Notes: generated by a model from the letters alone, not told the origin. 64,000 nt of DNA from Pseudahrensia aquimaris (GCF_042676045.1 NZ_JBHTJV010000009.1:372001-436000); one strand, 5' to 3'; positions 16,962 through 26,215 are shown, counted from the first letter of the stretch. Made by a program: numbers and translations.

Positions 16962-17468
16962 TTATCCGCGACTTAAAACGAGGCTCGCGTCCCAAGCCAA
17001 ATCGACCAGCAATCGAGATTGCTCTCTGGTTATGCCTTCGCGTGCTGTGAAGTCGTAAAGGCAAATTGTGCCAATGCGTTGGTCCTCAAGAATAATTGGG
17101 CATCCAATGTAGAAGCGTATGTGGAAGTCGCCTGTAACAAACGGATTGCTTTTGAACCGCTCATCTTTTGTTGCGTCACAGACTATGAACACCGGGTCTT
17201 CGGCCCCCAAAGTGTGCGCGCAGAACGAAGTTTCAGTGGGTGCCTTGCTTAAATCCGCGCCCTGGCTCACCAAGAATGTCTGAAACTGGTCGCCCAGCAA
17301 CGTGACCTGCGAGATAGGACATTCGAAGATTTCTCCCGCCTTAGATGCAATGGCTTGAAGTTTTTTGTCCTGGTCGGCCGTGATGTTCTCAACACTTGTT
17401 TTTACGCGACGGCGGTTCGCATCTTTCAGCAATTCAACAATCACGTCGGTAAGACCTGAAGCTTTCAT
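16962..17468 (-). CDS. GAF-domain protein
   Basis: The product is 168 residues and is essentially a single GAF domain, with CPISQVTLLGDQFQTFL, ETSFCAHTL and IGTICLYDFTAR, the pattern of free-standing GAF sensor proteins. It binds a small ligand or cofactor not deducible from sequence. No output domain is attached. I placed the start at ATG 17466-17468 with AGGA upstream; an upstream in-frame TTG would add 12 residues. It is convergent with the MscS gene and divergent from the first RTX gene. Confidence 0.85.
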   Translation of the reverse strand: MKASGLTDVIVELLKDANRRRVKTSVENITADQDKKLQAIASKAGEIFECPISQVTLLGDQFQTFLVSQGADLSKAPTETSFCAHTLGAEDPVFIVCDATKDERFKSNPFVTGDFHIRFYIGCPIILEDQRIGTICLYDFTAREGITREQSRLLVDLAWDASLVLSRG

Positions 17469-17703
17469 AAATCCTCGACGTATTTTGATCGGAAGCCCAG
17501 CCAACCAATTAGGAAAACTGGCAATTTCGTGTCTATTCCGCTTTGTTCAACAGGTTACTCTCGCCCGACTGCACAAGCATGCAGTTCGTATCTATGAAGT
17601 GGATGGATTTGACTAGTGCAATCGGCCACATCGGTCAAAATTTTTTAAACTATCGAATGAAAGGCATAGCTGGCGAGCATAAGGCCAAAAACAAAGCGGC
17701 GAA

Positions 17704-18996
17704 TTGTCTAAATGGCTGGAGGGAAGTCGGATCTCACGTCAGTATGTTGGCGGTGATAGCTACGACACAGTGCAAATCAATCTGTCATCGAGTGATTTGA
17801 CAGCCATTAACATCGGACAAGTCGCTTCAATTTATGCCGACTTGGGAATTGAAACGGATGACATGCGAGGTTTGCGGAGCAACCGCTACTATGACTTCCT
17901 TCAGCTTCAAATTGTGGACATCGAGCGCGCCGAGATATTGATTGATGGCCGGTATAGAGTTGGTGGAGATCAAATATCTATTGGAAGTGATATTGCGGAC
18001 CATTTGGCTGGCGACGAGAATGATAACTTATTGGTTGGGTTAGGTTCGAACGATACGCTGGTCGCAGGAGCTGGCAAGGATACTCTATACGGAGGCGGAG
18101 ACAACGACCTTCTCTACGGCGATGCCGGGAACGACATCTTGGATGGCGGCACCGGCACAGATTCGATGTATGGCGGCACTGGCAATGATCAGTTCTACGT
18201 CGATAGCGCCTCTGATAGGGTGTTTGAGAATGCTGGTGAAGGCGCTGACTTCGTCTATGCAACAACGTCATCACTGACCTTATCCGCCAATATTGAACGA
18301 TTGATCTTCACTGATACGGGTAATCATGTTGGCTGCAGGAACGCGCTCGACAACCGTCTTAACGGTAATGTCGGCAATGATAAGTTTGTGCTTGATGCGG
18401 GTGGCGCGGATATTTTCTCTGGCGGTTCCGGCAGCGATTCATTTGATGCGCGTTCTGCAGCGAACGGTGTTTCGATCAATTTGATCACAGGCGTGCATGG
18501 CGGAGACGCTGCAGGGGACACGTTTGCTTCTATTGAGAAGTTCTTCGGCTCAACTGTCGAGGATGACTTTATGCGTACGGGCGCTGCGCGAGCTGACTTT
18601 GCAGGCTTTGGCGGCAATGACACGCTGATTGGTGGTAGTTCGGTAGACCGGATCTCCGGCGGTGATGGCGATGATATCCTGTTTGGAGGATCAGCCAGTG
18701 ACACCCTTCAAGGAGGTGGTGACAACGACACACTCAATGGTGGAGGCGGTCGTGATTTGTTCCTCTACGTGAACGCAGCTTTTGGGCAGGATACCATTAC
18801 TGACTTCCAAGACGGTATCGATAGGATGCGGGTGTTCTCAGCGGTAGCCGATGATATCTCCGATTTTACCATCACCGATAATGGCACATCCACAGTGCGC
18901 GTCGCTCTGAGCGCTGATCCTATCAATTTTATCGACATCAACGGAATTAGCGGATCAAACGTCACAATCGATGCGAACGATTTCTTGTTTTATTAG
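17704..18996 (+). CDS. RTX-repeat protein, paralog 1 (short N-terminus)
   Basis: The product is 430 residues. The first 110 residues match nothing I recognise. Calcium-binding RTX nonapeptides follow at about 115-165 (GAGKDTLYGGGDNDLLYGD), then the conserved module shared by all five paralogs: NDQFYVDSASDRVFE, SANIERLIFTDTGNHVG, GGADIFSGGSGSDSFDARS, more RTX repeats, GQDTITDFQDGIDRMRVFSA and the C-terminal NDFLFY. Such proteins are exported by type I secretion, and the Asp-aromatic-hydrophobic C-terminus resembles the Asp-hydrophobic3 end of secreted serralysins. The only available start is a TTG at 17704 with a weak ribosome site and a stop codon 24 bp upstream, so the gene may be a 5'-truncated descendant of a longer one. 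No export genes are adjacent. Confidence 0.78.
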   Translation: MSKWLEGSRISRQYVGGDSYDTVQINLSSSDLTAINIGQVASIYADLGIETDDMRGLRSNRYYDFLQLQIVDIERAEILIDGRYRVGGDQISIGSDIADHLAGDENDNLLVGLGSNDTLVAGAGKDTLYGGGDNDLLYGDAGNDILDGGTGTDSMYGGTGNDQFYVDSASDRVFENAGEGADFVYATTSSLTLSANIERLIFTDTGNHVGCRNALDNRLNGNVGNDKFVLDAGGADIFSGGSGSDSFDARSAANGVSINLITGVHGGDAAGDTFASIEKFFGSTVEDDFMRTGAARADFAGFGGNDTLIGGSSVDRISGGDGDDILFGGSASDTLQGGGDNDTLNGGGGRDLFLYVNAAFGQDTITDFQDGIDRMRVFSAVADDISDFTITDNGTSTVRVALSADPINFIDINGISGSNVTIDANDFLFY

Positions 18997-19080
18997 ACGG
19001 GCCAACTCTTATTCAATTTTGTCGGCTGGCCAAATTGGATAGGTATGCAGAAGCCAGGTTTCCAACGCCTCAGGCGGCGT

Positions 19081-19986
19081 TCAAATGGTGTTTGATAAGT
19101 CCTTAGGGTGAACAATATCTAACATCGTTTGAGCCAGTTCCAGAGCCGCTGTTTTTGCAGCGTTTCGATTGCTGTTCTTGCGCGCAAAAATCAGATCGGT
19201 CAGAAAAGGTTGCCCCGCTTTGAATGCTCGAACAGTTTTATCAACTGAGGGTGTGAGCGCACCACGCGGAACGCTTTTGCCTATGGACCGCCAAGCTCGT
19301 CGAACCTCCTTCAATAGCTCCCGTTTGGTCTTCTGCCGATGCAGCCATTCATGTCTTATCCAATCATCGTCAGACACTCGGTGTCGTTCTGGGAGGGTCT
19401 GATCAATCAGCATGCAGATCAAGCGCGCTGATCCACCTTGAAAGACCTCATCGGAGTGATTGTCTGAGCCAGATGGTGTCGGCCAATCAATGCGGTCTTC
19501 CAGCACAGCTTGAAGCATGAATACGTTGCGTTCTTGAATATCGCGTTCCAATTTCATCAGGCTATGTTCGTCGAAGGGACCGATAAGAATAACGCCCTGC
19601 TTCGGGTCAATAGTCATATCGTCGGGATGTGGCAGGATCAGACGCGTTGATTGCCCTGCTGCTTCGGCCTGAACTAATCGCTCCTGCTGGATAGCCTTCC
19701 ATTTGAGTCCATTTTGGACGCGGCGTTCGCGATCTCGCTCTCTTTTTTGCTCGGCGCGCGCAAGATATTTTAGGATCTGACCTTTGGCATGGGCTGAATC
19801 CCCCAATCCTGCTTTGAAGAGCTTTTTGACGATCAACTCCATCATTGACGCTTCACGGTGGACGCCATTTTCAGTGACCGCCAGAAGTTCCTCGGCGATC
19901 TTGAGGAATTCACGATCAATGTTGGTCATTGGTCCAAGGTAATCGGTTCTTTCCTGAGAATCCTGAGTGTTCCTGCGCGCACTCAT
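19081..19986 (-). CDS. hypothetical protein coupled to a DNA methyltransferase gene
   Basis: The product is 301 residues and is soluble and charged. The early part (EELLAVTENGVHREASMMELIVKKLFKAG) resembles the region after the start in DUF5681-type phage/mobile-element proteins (a target sentence of the kind ...M.A...V..LF..A..G), but the N-terminal Gly-Asn-Pro-Lys motif of that family is absent. The middle has an ERDRERRVQ helix; the end carries a basic helical segment. The start codon overlaps the stop of the ParB-methyltransferase gene (ATGA), so the two are co-translated and likely act together. Function unknown. Confidence 0.7.
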   Translation of the reverse strand: MSARRNTQDSQERTDYLGPMTNIDREFLKIAEELLAVTENGVHREASMMELIVKKLFKAGLGDSAHAKGQILKYLARAEQKRERDRERRVQNGLKWKAIQQERLVQAEAAGQSTRLILPHPDDMTIDPKQGVILIGPFDEHSLMKLERDIQERNVFMLQAVLEDRIDWPTPSGSDNHSDEVFQGGSARLICMLIDQTLPERHRVSDDDWIRHEWLHRQKTKRELLKEVRRAWRSIGKSVPRGALTPSVDKTVRAFKAGQPFLTDLIFARKNSNRNAAKTAALELAQTMLDIVHPKDLSNTI

Positions 19987-21404
19987 GACAGAGCTCTTTC
20001 GGCAGCAGCGTCAGTATCGGTCGTTGTTTGCGTGGAGATTGATCTTTTTGTCGGTTCTTCAACCAGTGCTGAATTATGTGTGTCTGTTTCTCGACGTTGG
20101 CGTACGTACGTAAACGTCTCTTCAGTCCCGCTCAGTGTAGGGGGCTTGCCGGTGACGTCTTCGAATCGGCGAAGGATCGTGTCGCAGTAAAGCGGGTCGA
20201 TCTCGATGAGCCTCGCCTTGCGTCCGCATTGCTCAGCAGCAATCAGCGTAGACCCTGATCCGCCAAACACATTAAGTATTGTCTCGCCTCTGTTGCTGCA
20301 GTCTCTCATAGCATCTGCCAACATGGCCACCGGCTTCACGGTGGGATGCATCGCTTGTTCCTCCGCGCGGGTGGACGACAGTGACGAGATGCCTGCATAA
20401 TCCCACACATTCGTGCGATAGCGACCGTTCTCGCCAAGTCCAAAGTTGTTGGTGTGGGCTGCAACGCCCTTTTTGAAGACAAAGATCAGTTCGTGTTTTG
20501 AACGATAGAATGTGCCCATGCCTCCATTAGTCTTGTTCCAAACACATAGGTTCTTCAGTTCGTCAAATACCCAATCACCAGCTGCCAATAGTTCTGGCAT
20601 GTGGCGCCAGTCCATGCAGACATAGGCGATAGCACCATCTTTCAGCTGCGCAGCAGCCGTGCCCAGAGTGGTTGTCAGGAACTCGGTGAACTGTTCCTTT
20701 GACATCTCTCCAGAGGCTTCGACAAATTCACGGTGTGTGGTCCTGCCTAAGCCGCTGACATGACCGTGTATCTTCACATTGTACGGAGGGTCGGTGAACA
20801 GCATGGCGATGGGTTCGATCGCACCAGATGGATCCGTGCAGAGCCGTTGCACATCATCAGATGAACGCGCATCGCCGCAAAGCAGACGGTGCTCGCCTAA
20901 ATGCCAAAGATCCCCGAGGTGCGTCACAGCCGGACCTGCAAGAATTGGTGGTACGGAATCGAGATGCCCGTCACTGGCTGTCGGCCCCTTGTCTTGTGCG
21001 CCATCAAGGATGATGTCGATCTCAGTCATGGAGAAGCCAATGTCATCAATTTCGAACTCAAGATCGATCAATCCCTGCAGTTCAATTGCAAGCAGTTCTT
21101 CATCCCAACCCGCGTTCTCGGCGAGTTTGTTGTCGGCCAAGACATAGGCGCGACGCTCAATGGGCGACAAATGCGAAAGGCGAATGGTTGGAACTTCGGT
21201 CCAACCCATTTGCTTGGCCGCAGAAACACGGCCATGGCCTGCGATGATCTCATCATCGTCCGCAATGAGAACAGGATTGGTAAAACCAAAGCGCTCGATA
21301 CTGCGGGCAATCTGCTTGATTTGTTGTTTGGAATGCGTCCGCGCGTTGTTCGCATACGGTTTGAGGTCAATAATTGGGCGTAGTTCGACGTTCAGCTGTT
21401 GCAT
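19983..21404 (-). CDS. ParB-like nuclease domain fused to an N6-adenine/N4-cytosine DNA methyltransferase
   Basis: The product is 473 residues. A ParB/Srx-like N-terminal domain at about 5-95 (AGHGRVSAAKQMGW) is followed by a DNA methyltransferase with motif IV DPPY at 205-208 ahead of motif I VFGGSGST near residue 390. This is the beta-class order seen in CcrM-type enzymes. A hydrophilic Thr/Ser-rich tail ends the protein. It transfers methyl groups from SAM to a base in a specific sequence that cannot be read here. No restriction endonuclease is adjacent. Such enzymes are common in prophages and integrated elements. A GGAGG site precedes ATG 21402-21404; an in-frame TTG two codons upstream is less likely. 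Confidence 0.88.
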   Translation of the reverse strand: MQQLNVELRPIIDLKPYANNARTHSKQQIKQIARSIERFGFTNPVLIADDDEIIAGHGRVSAAKQMGWTEVPTIRLSHLSPIERRAYVLADNKLAENAGWDEELLAIELQGLIDLEFEIDDIGFSMTEIDIILDGAQDKGPTASDGHLDSVPPILAGPAVTHLGDLWHLGEHRLLCGDARSSDDVQRLCTDPSGAIEPIAMLFTDPPYNVKIHGHVSGLGRTTHREFVEASGEMSKEQFTEFLTTTLGTAAAQLKDGAIAYVCMDWRHMPELLAAGDWVFDELKNLCVWNKTNGGMGTFYRSKHELIFVFKKGVAAHTNNFGLGENGRYRTNVWDYAGISSLSSTRAEEQAMHPTVKPVAMLADAMRDCSNRGETILNVFGGSGSTLIAAEQCGRKARLIEIDPLYCDTILRRFEDVTGKPPTLSGTEETFTYVRQRRETDTHNSALVEEPTKRSISTQTTTDTDAAAERALS

Positions 21405-21775
21405 GGGCAACCTCCGGGGTTAGCGGATTAGGAGAAATCCGCGTTCAGGAATGGGGTGATTCGGTCAGTGAGCGCACTATAGACCAGTCCACATGGCAAA
21501 CAGCAGGGGAAGGGTTTCACCCCCTGATGAGAAAATTCATACAAAACGCCTCACGCTTTGTTCAAAAAAAGGCAAATATCTGGCCCACAAGACCTTTAGA
21601 AACAGGGAGTTCAGGAGCTTTGGCAGATAACAGCGACGCTCAAATGTCGTCGAGGACACGCATTTGAAAACCTTGCACTGGCGCACTTACGAACAACCAG
21701 ACAAAAGTGCCCACCGATTTTTTAGCGATGGGTCAATTCTATGGGTGAACCAGACGCTGTCTCAGTAGAATGAAA
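21405..21775. other. 371-bp intergenic region before the IS3 element
   Basis: No supported gene. It holds the leader of the methyltransferase gene, including a 7-bp inverted repeat (GCGGATT at 21423-21429 with AATCCGC at 21436-21442) that could form a hairpin just upstream of the ribosome site. The rest is featureless up to the IS3 left end at 21776. Confidence 0.45.
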
Positions 21776-21793
21776 TGAATAGCCCCGAGTTTC

Positions 21794-22669
21794 CTAGACA
21801 CTCTCGGCGTTCAATTTCTGCTGTCGTTCGAAGTCGACGGGTGACAGCATCCCGTTTCTCGCATGTTTCCTTTTCGGGTTGTAGAACATCTCGATGTAAT
21901 CGAACACATCGCGCCGGGCATCTTCGCGGCTGCGATAGGTTCGCCGCCTGATCCGTTCGCGCTTGAGCAGGTTGAAGAAGCTTTCTGCGACAGCATTGTC
22001 ATGACAGTTGCCACGTCGGCTCATCGAGTGCTCCAGATTGTGCTGGCGAAGGAATGATGCCCAATCAATGCTGGTGAACTGTGAGCCTTGGTCCGAGTGG
22101 ATCAGCACTCGTTGTGTTGGTTTGCGCCGCCACACGGCCATCAGCAGCGCTTGCAATACGACGTCGGTTGTCTGCCTGCTCTGAACTGACCAACCGACCA
22201 CACGCCGCGAGAATAGATCAATGACGACTGCTAGGTAGGCAAACCCCTCGTTGGTCTTGATATAGGTTATGTCCGTCACCCAAGCGGTGTCTGGCGCAGC
22301 AACATCGAATTGGCGCGCCAGCGTATTATCGACAACCACAGACGGCTTTCCGCCATAAGATCCAGGGCGGCGCTTGTAGCCAATCTGGGCCTTGATACCC
22401 GCAAGAGAAGCCAGTCGCGCTACACGGTTGGGACAGCATGTCTCGCCCCGGTCGAGCAGGTCATCATGCAGCTTACGATACCCGTAGACCTTGCCGCTAT
22501 CATTCCATGCAGACTTGATAAGCTTTGTCTGACGCTCGTCTTCCTGCGCCCGATTGCTCAGTGGGATCTTCAACCAAGCATAGAACCCGCTGGGATGGAT
22601 GCGAAGACAACGGCACATCGCGCGCACTGAAAACGACGGACGATGCTGGACCACAAACGCGTACTTCAC
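21794..22669 (-). CDS. IS3-family transposase, OrfB (DDE catalytic domain)
   Basis: The product is 291 residues. An HTH_21-type helix region (YGYRKLHDDLLDRG) is followed by the rve integrase core with the acidic triad: Asp in WVTDITY, Asp in HSDQGSQF, and Glu in AVAESFFNLLKRE. It catalyses IS transposition as part of a fused OrfAB protein made by programmed frameshifting from OrfA. The GTG start overlaps the OrfA stop (GTGA). No internal stop or frameshift is seen, so the element may still be active. Confidence 0.93.
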   Translation of the reverse strand: MKYAFVVQHRPSFSVRAMCRCLRIHPSGFYAWLKIPLSNRAQEDERQTKLIKSAWNDSGKVYGYRKLHDDLLDRGETCCPNRVARLASLAGIKAQIGYKRRPGSYGGKPSVVVDNTLARQFDVAAPDTAWVTDITYIKTNEGFAYLAVVIDLFSRRVVGWSVQSRQTTDVVLQALLMAVWRRKPTQRVLIHSDQGSQFTSIDWASFLRQHNLEHSMSRRGNCHDNAVAESFFNLLKRERIRRRTYRSREDARRDVFDYIEMFYNPKRKHARNGMLSPVDFERQQKLNAESV

Positions 22670-22941
22670 TTTGCATCTCGCGCGAAGTACGCGGTGGCCT
22701 TTTTTAAGATGTCGCGTTCCTCGGTGACGCGCATCAACTCACTCTTCAACCGGCGTATCTCAGCTGCCTGCTCATCGTCCGAATTGGGCTGATCTGGCTT
22801 TGAAAACTTCTTTATCCAACCGTACAGCGAGTGCGTACTCATACCCAAGCGTTGGGAAACCTCCGCAACCGGATAACCCCGTTCAACAACCTGATGCACC
22901 GCATCGCGTTTGAAATCGTCACTAAATCTTGGTCTGCCCAT
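22666..22941 (-). CDS. IS3-family transposase, OrfA (HTH and leucine-zipper part)
   Basis: The product is 91 residues. A helix-turn-helix (DFKRDAVHQVVERGYPVAEV, then RLGMSTHSLYGWI) recognises the IS ends, and a coiled-coil segment (AAEIRRLKSELMRVTEERDILKKA) serves for multimerisation. It overlaps OrfB by four bases, with a slippery A6G heptamer in the coiled-coil 3' end. Confidence 0.93.
   Translation of the reverse strand: MGRPRFSDDFKRDAVHQVVERGYPVAEVSQRLGMSTHSLYGWIKKFSKPDQPNSDDEQAAEIRRLKSELMRVTEERDILKKATAYFARDAK
22699..22705 (-). promoter_or_regulatory. programmed -1 ribosomal frameshift site (A6G)
   Basis: AAAAAAG on the minus strand, within the 3' part of OrfA before its stop at 22666. 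This is the standard heptamer at which IS3-family elements shift to the OrfB frame. Confidence 0.7.
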
Positions 22942-23089
22942 AACGGCCTCCTTGTCCTCATTTTGTAAGGACCAAGGTGTCTACAAATCTAGGGGCTACT
23001 CAGAGTAAGCGTATGACATCATTAGATGAATAATAGGCACAACAATAACAATACACCAAATGTCCCAAATTGCGCGACTTGATCAGCCT

Positions 23090-23291
23090 CATCTGACTGG
23101 TCCAGTTGGAACCGCCCCCAGTTTACCGGAAGCTGTTTGGTTTTAGTTATGCGGCCATGGCTGGTTCAAGACAAACGCAATCTTGGCCTCACTGAACTTT
23201 GATGCTTTCATGGAAATCTCCTTCTCCCAACAAAGGGATCATAAATGGAAAATTCCAGCTTTGGATGGTCCAAATTCTCGGGGGCAGGTCA
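23090..23291 (-). mobile_element. 202-bp internally deleted IS3-type relic
   Basis: The left end begins TGATCAGCCTCATCTGACTGG at 23090 and the right end, read from 23291 on the minus strand, begins TGACCTGCCCCCGAG; they share the TGA-C-GCC pattern and a TGG-CC block further in. On the minus strand from 23211 the sequence reads MKASKFSEAKIAFVLNQ, the start of an IS3-type OrfA, and then runs out of frame to a stop at 23143. Everything from codon 17 on has been lost. No target duplication is evident. Confidence 0.6.
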
Positions 23292-23365
23292 ACCACCGTG
23301 CCTGCAGAGCGCGATGGTTCGATACGTCAAGCTATCAGACTTAAAGGCAGTTGCTCAGATCACCC

Positions 23366-25810
23366 CTAATAGAAAGAGAAGTCACCAGCATCCAACGTGA
23401 CGATTGAACCGCCATTGCCGTTGACGTCTATGAAATTCGTCGGATCGCTGGCCAGCGTCAGGCGGACACTCGAAGTGCCGTTTCCAGTAATCGTGAAGTC
23501 AAAGAAATCATCCGCTACCGCTGAGAAGAAGCGGAAATAGTCCAGACCGTCTTGATAGTCGTGGATGGTATCCTGACCAAAATCGGACTCAACAAACCGG
23601 AATTGATCTCTGTCTTTACCGCCGTAAAGATCGTCGTTTCCGGTGCCGCCGATCAGTGTGTCGCGAGCATTGCCGCCACGGAGATCGTCATCTCCTGCAT
23701 CGCCTTGAAGGTAGTCAACACTGTTGCCACCGTAGAGCCGATCATTGCCGCCTGAACCTGCAAAACGGGCTCGGCCTTCGCCTGTGCGCATGAAATCATC
23801 TGCCGTGGATGAACCTAAAAATACTTCAATGGAAGCAAATATGTCACCCGCAACGGCATCGCCATTCAACGCCTGATTGTTGAGGAACAAACGCATGCCT
23901 TCTGAGCTGGACCGTGCGTCAAAGGAATCGCGCCCATTACCCCCTGAGAAAACGTCCGCTCCTCCAGCATCAATGACAAATCGGTCTATTCCTGCATTAC
24001 CATTGAGTCTGTTATCCAACTCATTGCCACGCCCAACATGATTGCCACTGTCGGTGAAGATTAGTCTCTCGGTGTTGGCTGAAAGTGTCCAAGAAGCAGA
24101 GCTTGCATAGACGATATCATACCCCTCGTTGGCGCTCTCAAACACTCGATCAGATGTACTATCGACGTAAAATCGATCATTGCCGCTGCCGCCGTACATC
24201 GTATCAGCGCCAGTGCCGCCATCTAGACTGTCACCACCCGCACCCCCAAATATGGTGTCATTGCCGCCCAAACCGGAATAGCTGTCATTGCCAGCTAGTA
24301 GGTCTATTGTATCATTTCCAGAGGTCCCGATCAGATCATCGTTTCCGTTCGTCGGCCCAGGCAGCAATGGACCATTTTTAATCGTTATGAATGTGGTTGG
24401 GATATTTCCTGCAAAGGGGAGGCCTGCTTGAGGGGAAAAATCAAGACTGAACATCTCATCGCCTTCCACCATAGCATCGCCCTTGATACTAACCGCAACA
24501 GATGCTTTCGTTTGGCCGGGTGCGAATGTGACCGTCGGGTCCAGAAGTTGGAAATCTGTACTGTTAGCGGAGCCGTCAGTAGCCGAGACATTGAAAACCA
24601 GTTGTACACTGCTCGGTTGAGAAAGCTCTACGGGCACATAATATGTGGTTTCCGGTTGCGGCAATTCAAAGACTTCCAGCTCTGTCCCTGCCAGAGCAAT
24701 GTTGAGGCCCGCACCGTCATCGTCGAGCATGAACCCGATCGCTTCGATAGTATCAGCACCGCCTGAGAAAACTGCACCAGTCGGATTGATTAGACGGATC
24801 GCTAGTGACTCATCGCGCTCGTCTAAAGTGTCGAAGTTCGCTTCAATGAAGATCGATGCAGACGTCTGACCGGGCGCAAATGTCAGCGTTCCATTGTTCA
24901 GAGTTCCGGTAAGTGAGTTGTCAAAGTCTGCAGCGGAAGCTGTCCTTGTTATTGTGTTGAAGTCCACAGTAATGGGTGAGGTGCTTTCCTCGGACAGGGT
25001 AACAACGAAGCGCAGGTAGTTTACGTCATCCTCAAGGACGGTATCGCCCTCGATGCTGATCTCCGGCAGCGGGGATGTGTCTGTGTCGAGGATTGTTGCC
25101 TCTCCGACTGCGCCATCGGTGCCGATGGATGGACTGGATGGAGGCGTGACGATGAGCGAGAAGAACTCTGCCATCTCGCCGACAGTATCGCCGATTACGG
25201 GCACCGAAACCGACAGGACTTCTTGACCCTGCGCGAAGGACAGTACGCCGCTTGTGCTGATATAGTCTTGGCCGGAAACAGCGGTTCCATCGGCGGTTTG
25301 GTAGTTCACTGAGAAGGCGGATGGCGCTGGCTGCGACAGCCGCACCTCAAAGACAGCGTTGGTTTGACCGGCATCGGCCTCGACCAGAACGGGCTCGGAT
25401 ACAAACAACGCAAGGTTAGAACCCGGTCCATCATCATCAAGGATCACCCCTGTTGCTCTTGCGACCGGGAGGTCTCCCGCAAAGACAGCGTTTGCACTTG
25501 GATCAAAAAGCTCGACAATGACGTGTTCGTCGCGCTCGTCTAAAGTGTCGAAGTTCGCTTCAATGAAGATCGATGCAGACGTCTGACCGGGCGCAAATGT
25601 CAGCGTTCCATTGTTCAGAGTTCCGGTAAGTGAGTTGTCGAGATCGTCGTCGAGAGCCGTACCACGAAGCGTTCGGAAGTTCACCGTCACCGCATCAACA
25701 GCAGCCTCTGACAGGGTAACAACGAACTCCAAAAATTCATTGTCATTCTCGAGGACTGTATCCCCAGAAATTGAAATCTGCACCATGCCGTAACCCCCAA
25801 TTAATTCCAT
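23366..25810 (-). CDS. Calx-beta / RTX protein, paralog 2
   Basis: The product is 814 residues. Four Calx-beta-type repeats cover about residues 8-475 (for example TVLENDNEFLEFVVTLSE and TFAPGQTSASIFIEANFD, each ending in a DDDG-type segment). RTX nonapeptides begin near 485 (NDTIDLLAGNDSYSGLGGND), then the shared module (FYVDSTSDRVFE, RLIFTDSGNHVG, GGADVFSGGNGRDSFDARS, GQDTIHDYQDGLDYFRFFSA) and the C-terminus GDFSFY. Both domain types bind calcium; a secreted, surface-acting or adhesive protein is likely. Repeats 1 and 3 share an identical 110-bp DNA stretch. The start is ATG 25810, or ATG 25786 eight codons in. It points opposite to the other paralogs. Confidence 0.88.
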   Translation of the reverse strand: MELIGGYGMVQISISGDTVLENDNEFLEFVVTLSEAAVDAVTVNFRTLRGTALDDDLDNSLTGTLNNGTLTFAPGQTSASIFIEANFDTLDERDEHVIVELFDPSANAVFAGDLPVARATGVILDDDGPGSNLALFVSEPVLVEADAGQTNAVFEVRLSQPAPSAFSVNYQTADGTAVSGQDYISTSGVLSFAQGQEVLSVSVPVIGDTVGEMAEFFSLIVTPPSSPSIGTDGAVGEATILDTDTSPLPEISIEGDTVLEDDVNYLRFVVTLSEESTSPITVDFNTITRTASAADFDNSLTGTLNNGTLTFAPGQTSASIFIEANFDTLDERDESLAIRLINPTGAVFSGGADTIEAIGFMLDDDGAGLNIALAGTELEVFELPQPETTYYVPVELSQPSSVQLVFNVSATDGSANSTDFQLLDPTVTFAPGQTKASVAVSIKGDAMVEGDEMFSLDFSPQAGLPFAGNIPTTFITIKNGPLLPGPTNGNDDLIGTSGNDTIDLLAGNDSYSGLGGNDTIFGGAGGDSLDGGTGADTMYGGSGNDRFYVDSTSDRVFESANEGYDIVYASSASWTLSANTERLIFTDSGNHVGRGNELDNRLNGNAGIDRFVIDAGGADVFSGGNGRDSFDARSSSEGMRLFLNNQALNGDAVAGDIFASIEVFLGSSTADDFMRTGEGRARFAGSGGNDRLYGGNSVDYLQGDAGDDDLRGGNARDTLIGGTGNDDLYGGKDRDQFRFVESDFGQDTIHDYQDGLDYFRFFSAVADDFFDFTITGNGTSSVRLTLASDPTNFIDVNGNGGSIVTLDAGDFSFY
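24813..24922 (-). repeat. 110-bp exact repeat inside the Calx-beta gene, copy 1
   Basis: Identical to 25530-25639 in the same gene and orientation; codes for the end of one Calx-beta repeat and part of its strands (LTFAPGQTSASIFIEANFD). Perfect identity over 110 bp, where the flanking repeats have diverged, points to recent conversion or duplication. Confidence 0.8.
25530..25639 (-). repeat. 110-bp exact repeat inside the Calx-beta gene, copy 2
   Basis: Second copy of the stretch at 24813-24922, in Calx-beta repeat 1 of the same gene. Confidence 0.8.
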
Positions 25811-26215
25811 TCCAGCCCATAATTTGAGATTTTAATTGAGTGTCAACTGAAAATTTAGTTCATTTCAAATTGCTATTTATAAATACGCGGCGCTATTTGG
25901 AATAGGGCTCGCCCATAGTCTTCAATATCGGAATGCTTGCCGGTCAATCGCCAAATTAATCTGTCAGTCCGGGCAATCATTGATGCTGATTGCTTCAACG
26001 AGGTCAAATTCCGTAAGCAGCATTAACGTTGGCAAATACACGTTACCTAGCCTTTAGCGCATTCATATCCCACTCAAAAAAATCAATTTCGAGTAACTGA
26101 AATTCTATATTGCTTTAATGTAATATGATGCCACAAATAATATTCAGCAATTCGCCAAAGCACTATACTATATCATCCAGAACTGGTCACAATTATCTAG
26201 ACCTAGTGTGAGGAT
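25811..26215. other. AT-rich intergenic region upstream of paralog 2
   Basis: No gene seen. It should hold the promoter of the leftward Calx-beta/RTX gene. Its right part (26045-26211) is one copy of a duplicated segment, abutting the IS5-type relic. Confidence 0.5.
26045..26211 (+). repeat. duplicated intergenic segment, copy A
   Basis: About 167 bp that aligns with 30097-30286 in the same orientation. Shared landmarks in order are TCATATCCCA, an AATATGATGCC block, and CTGGTCAC followed by TCCTGAGCTAGG / TCTAGACCTAG. Copy B has short insertions. Copy A ends at the IS5-type relic. Confidence 0.55.

Larger units (their letters stand above)
21776..23002 (-). mobile_element. IS3-family insertion sequence, apparently intact
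   Basis: A 1227-bp element, normal for the family, with two overlapping transposase frames read leftward. The ends are imperfect inverted repeats: the left end begins TGAATAGCCCCGAG at 21776 and the right end, read on the minus strand from 23002, begins TGAGTAGCCCCTAG; a shared TAGACAC follows in both. No clear 3-4 bp target duplication is visible (left flank GAAA, right flank GAGT), so it may have lost it by rearrangement or moved its ends by recombination. Confidence 0.85.

Noticed and set aside
19081..23002. Prophage
   Set aside because: Only a methyltransferase and its partner are phage-like; no integrase, terminase, capsid or tail gene is present.
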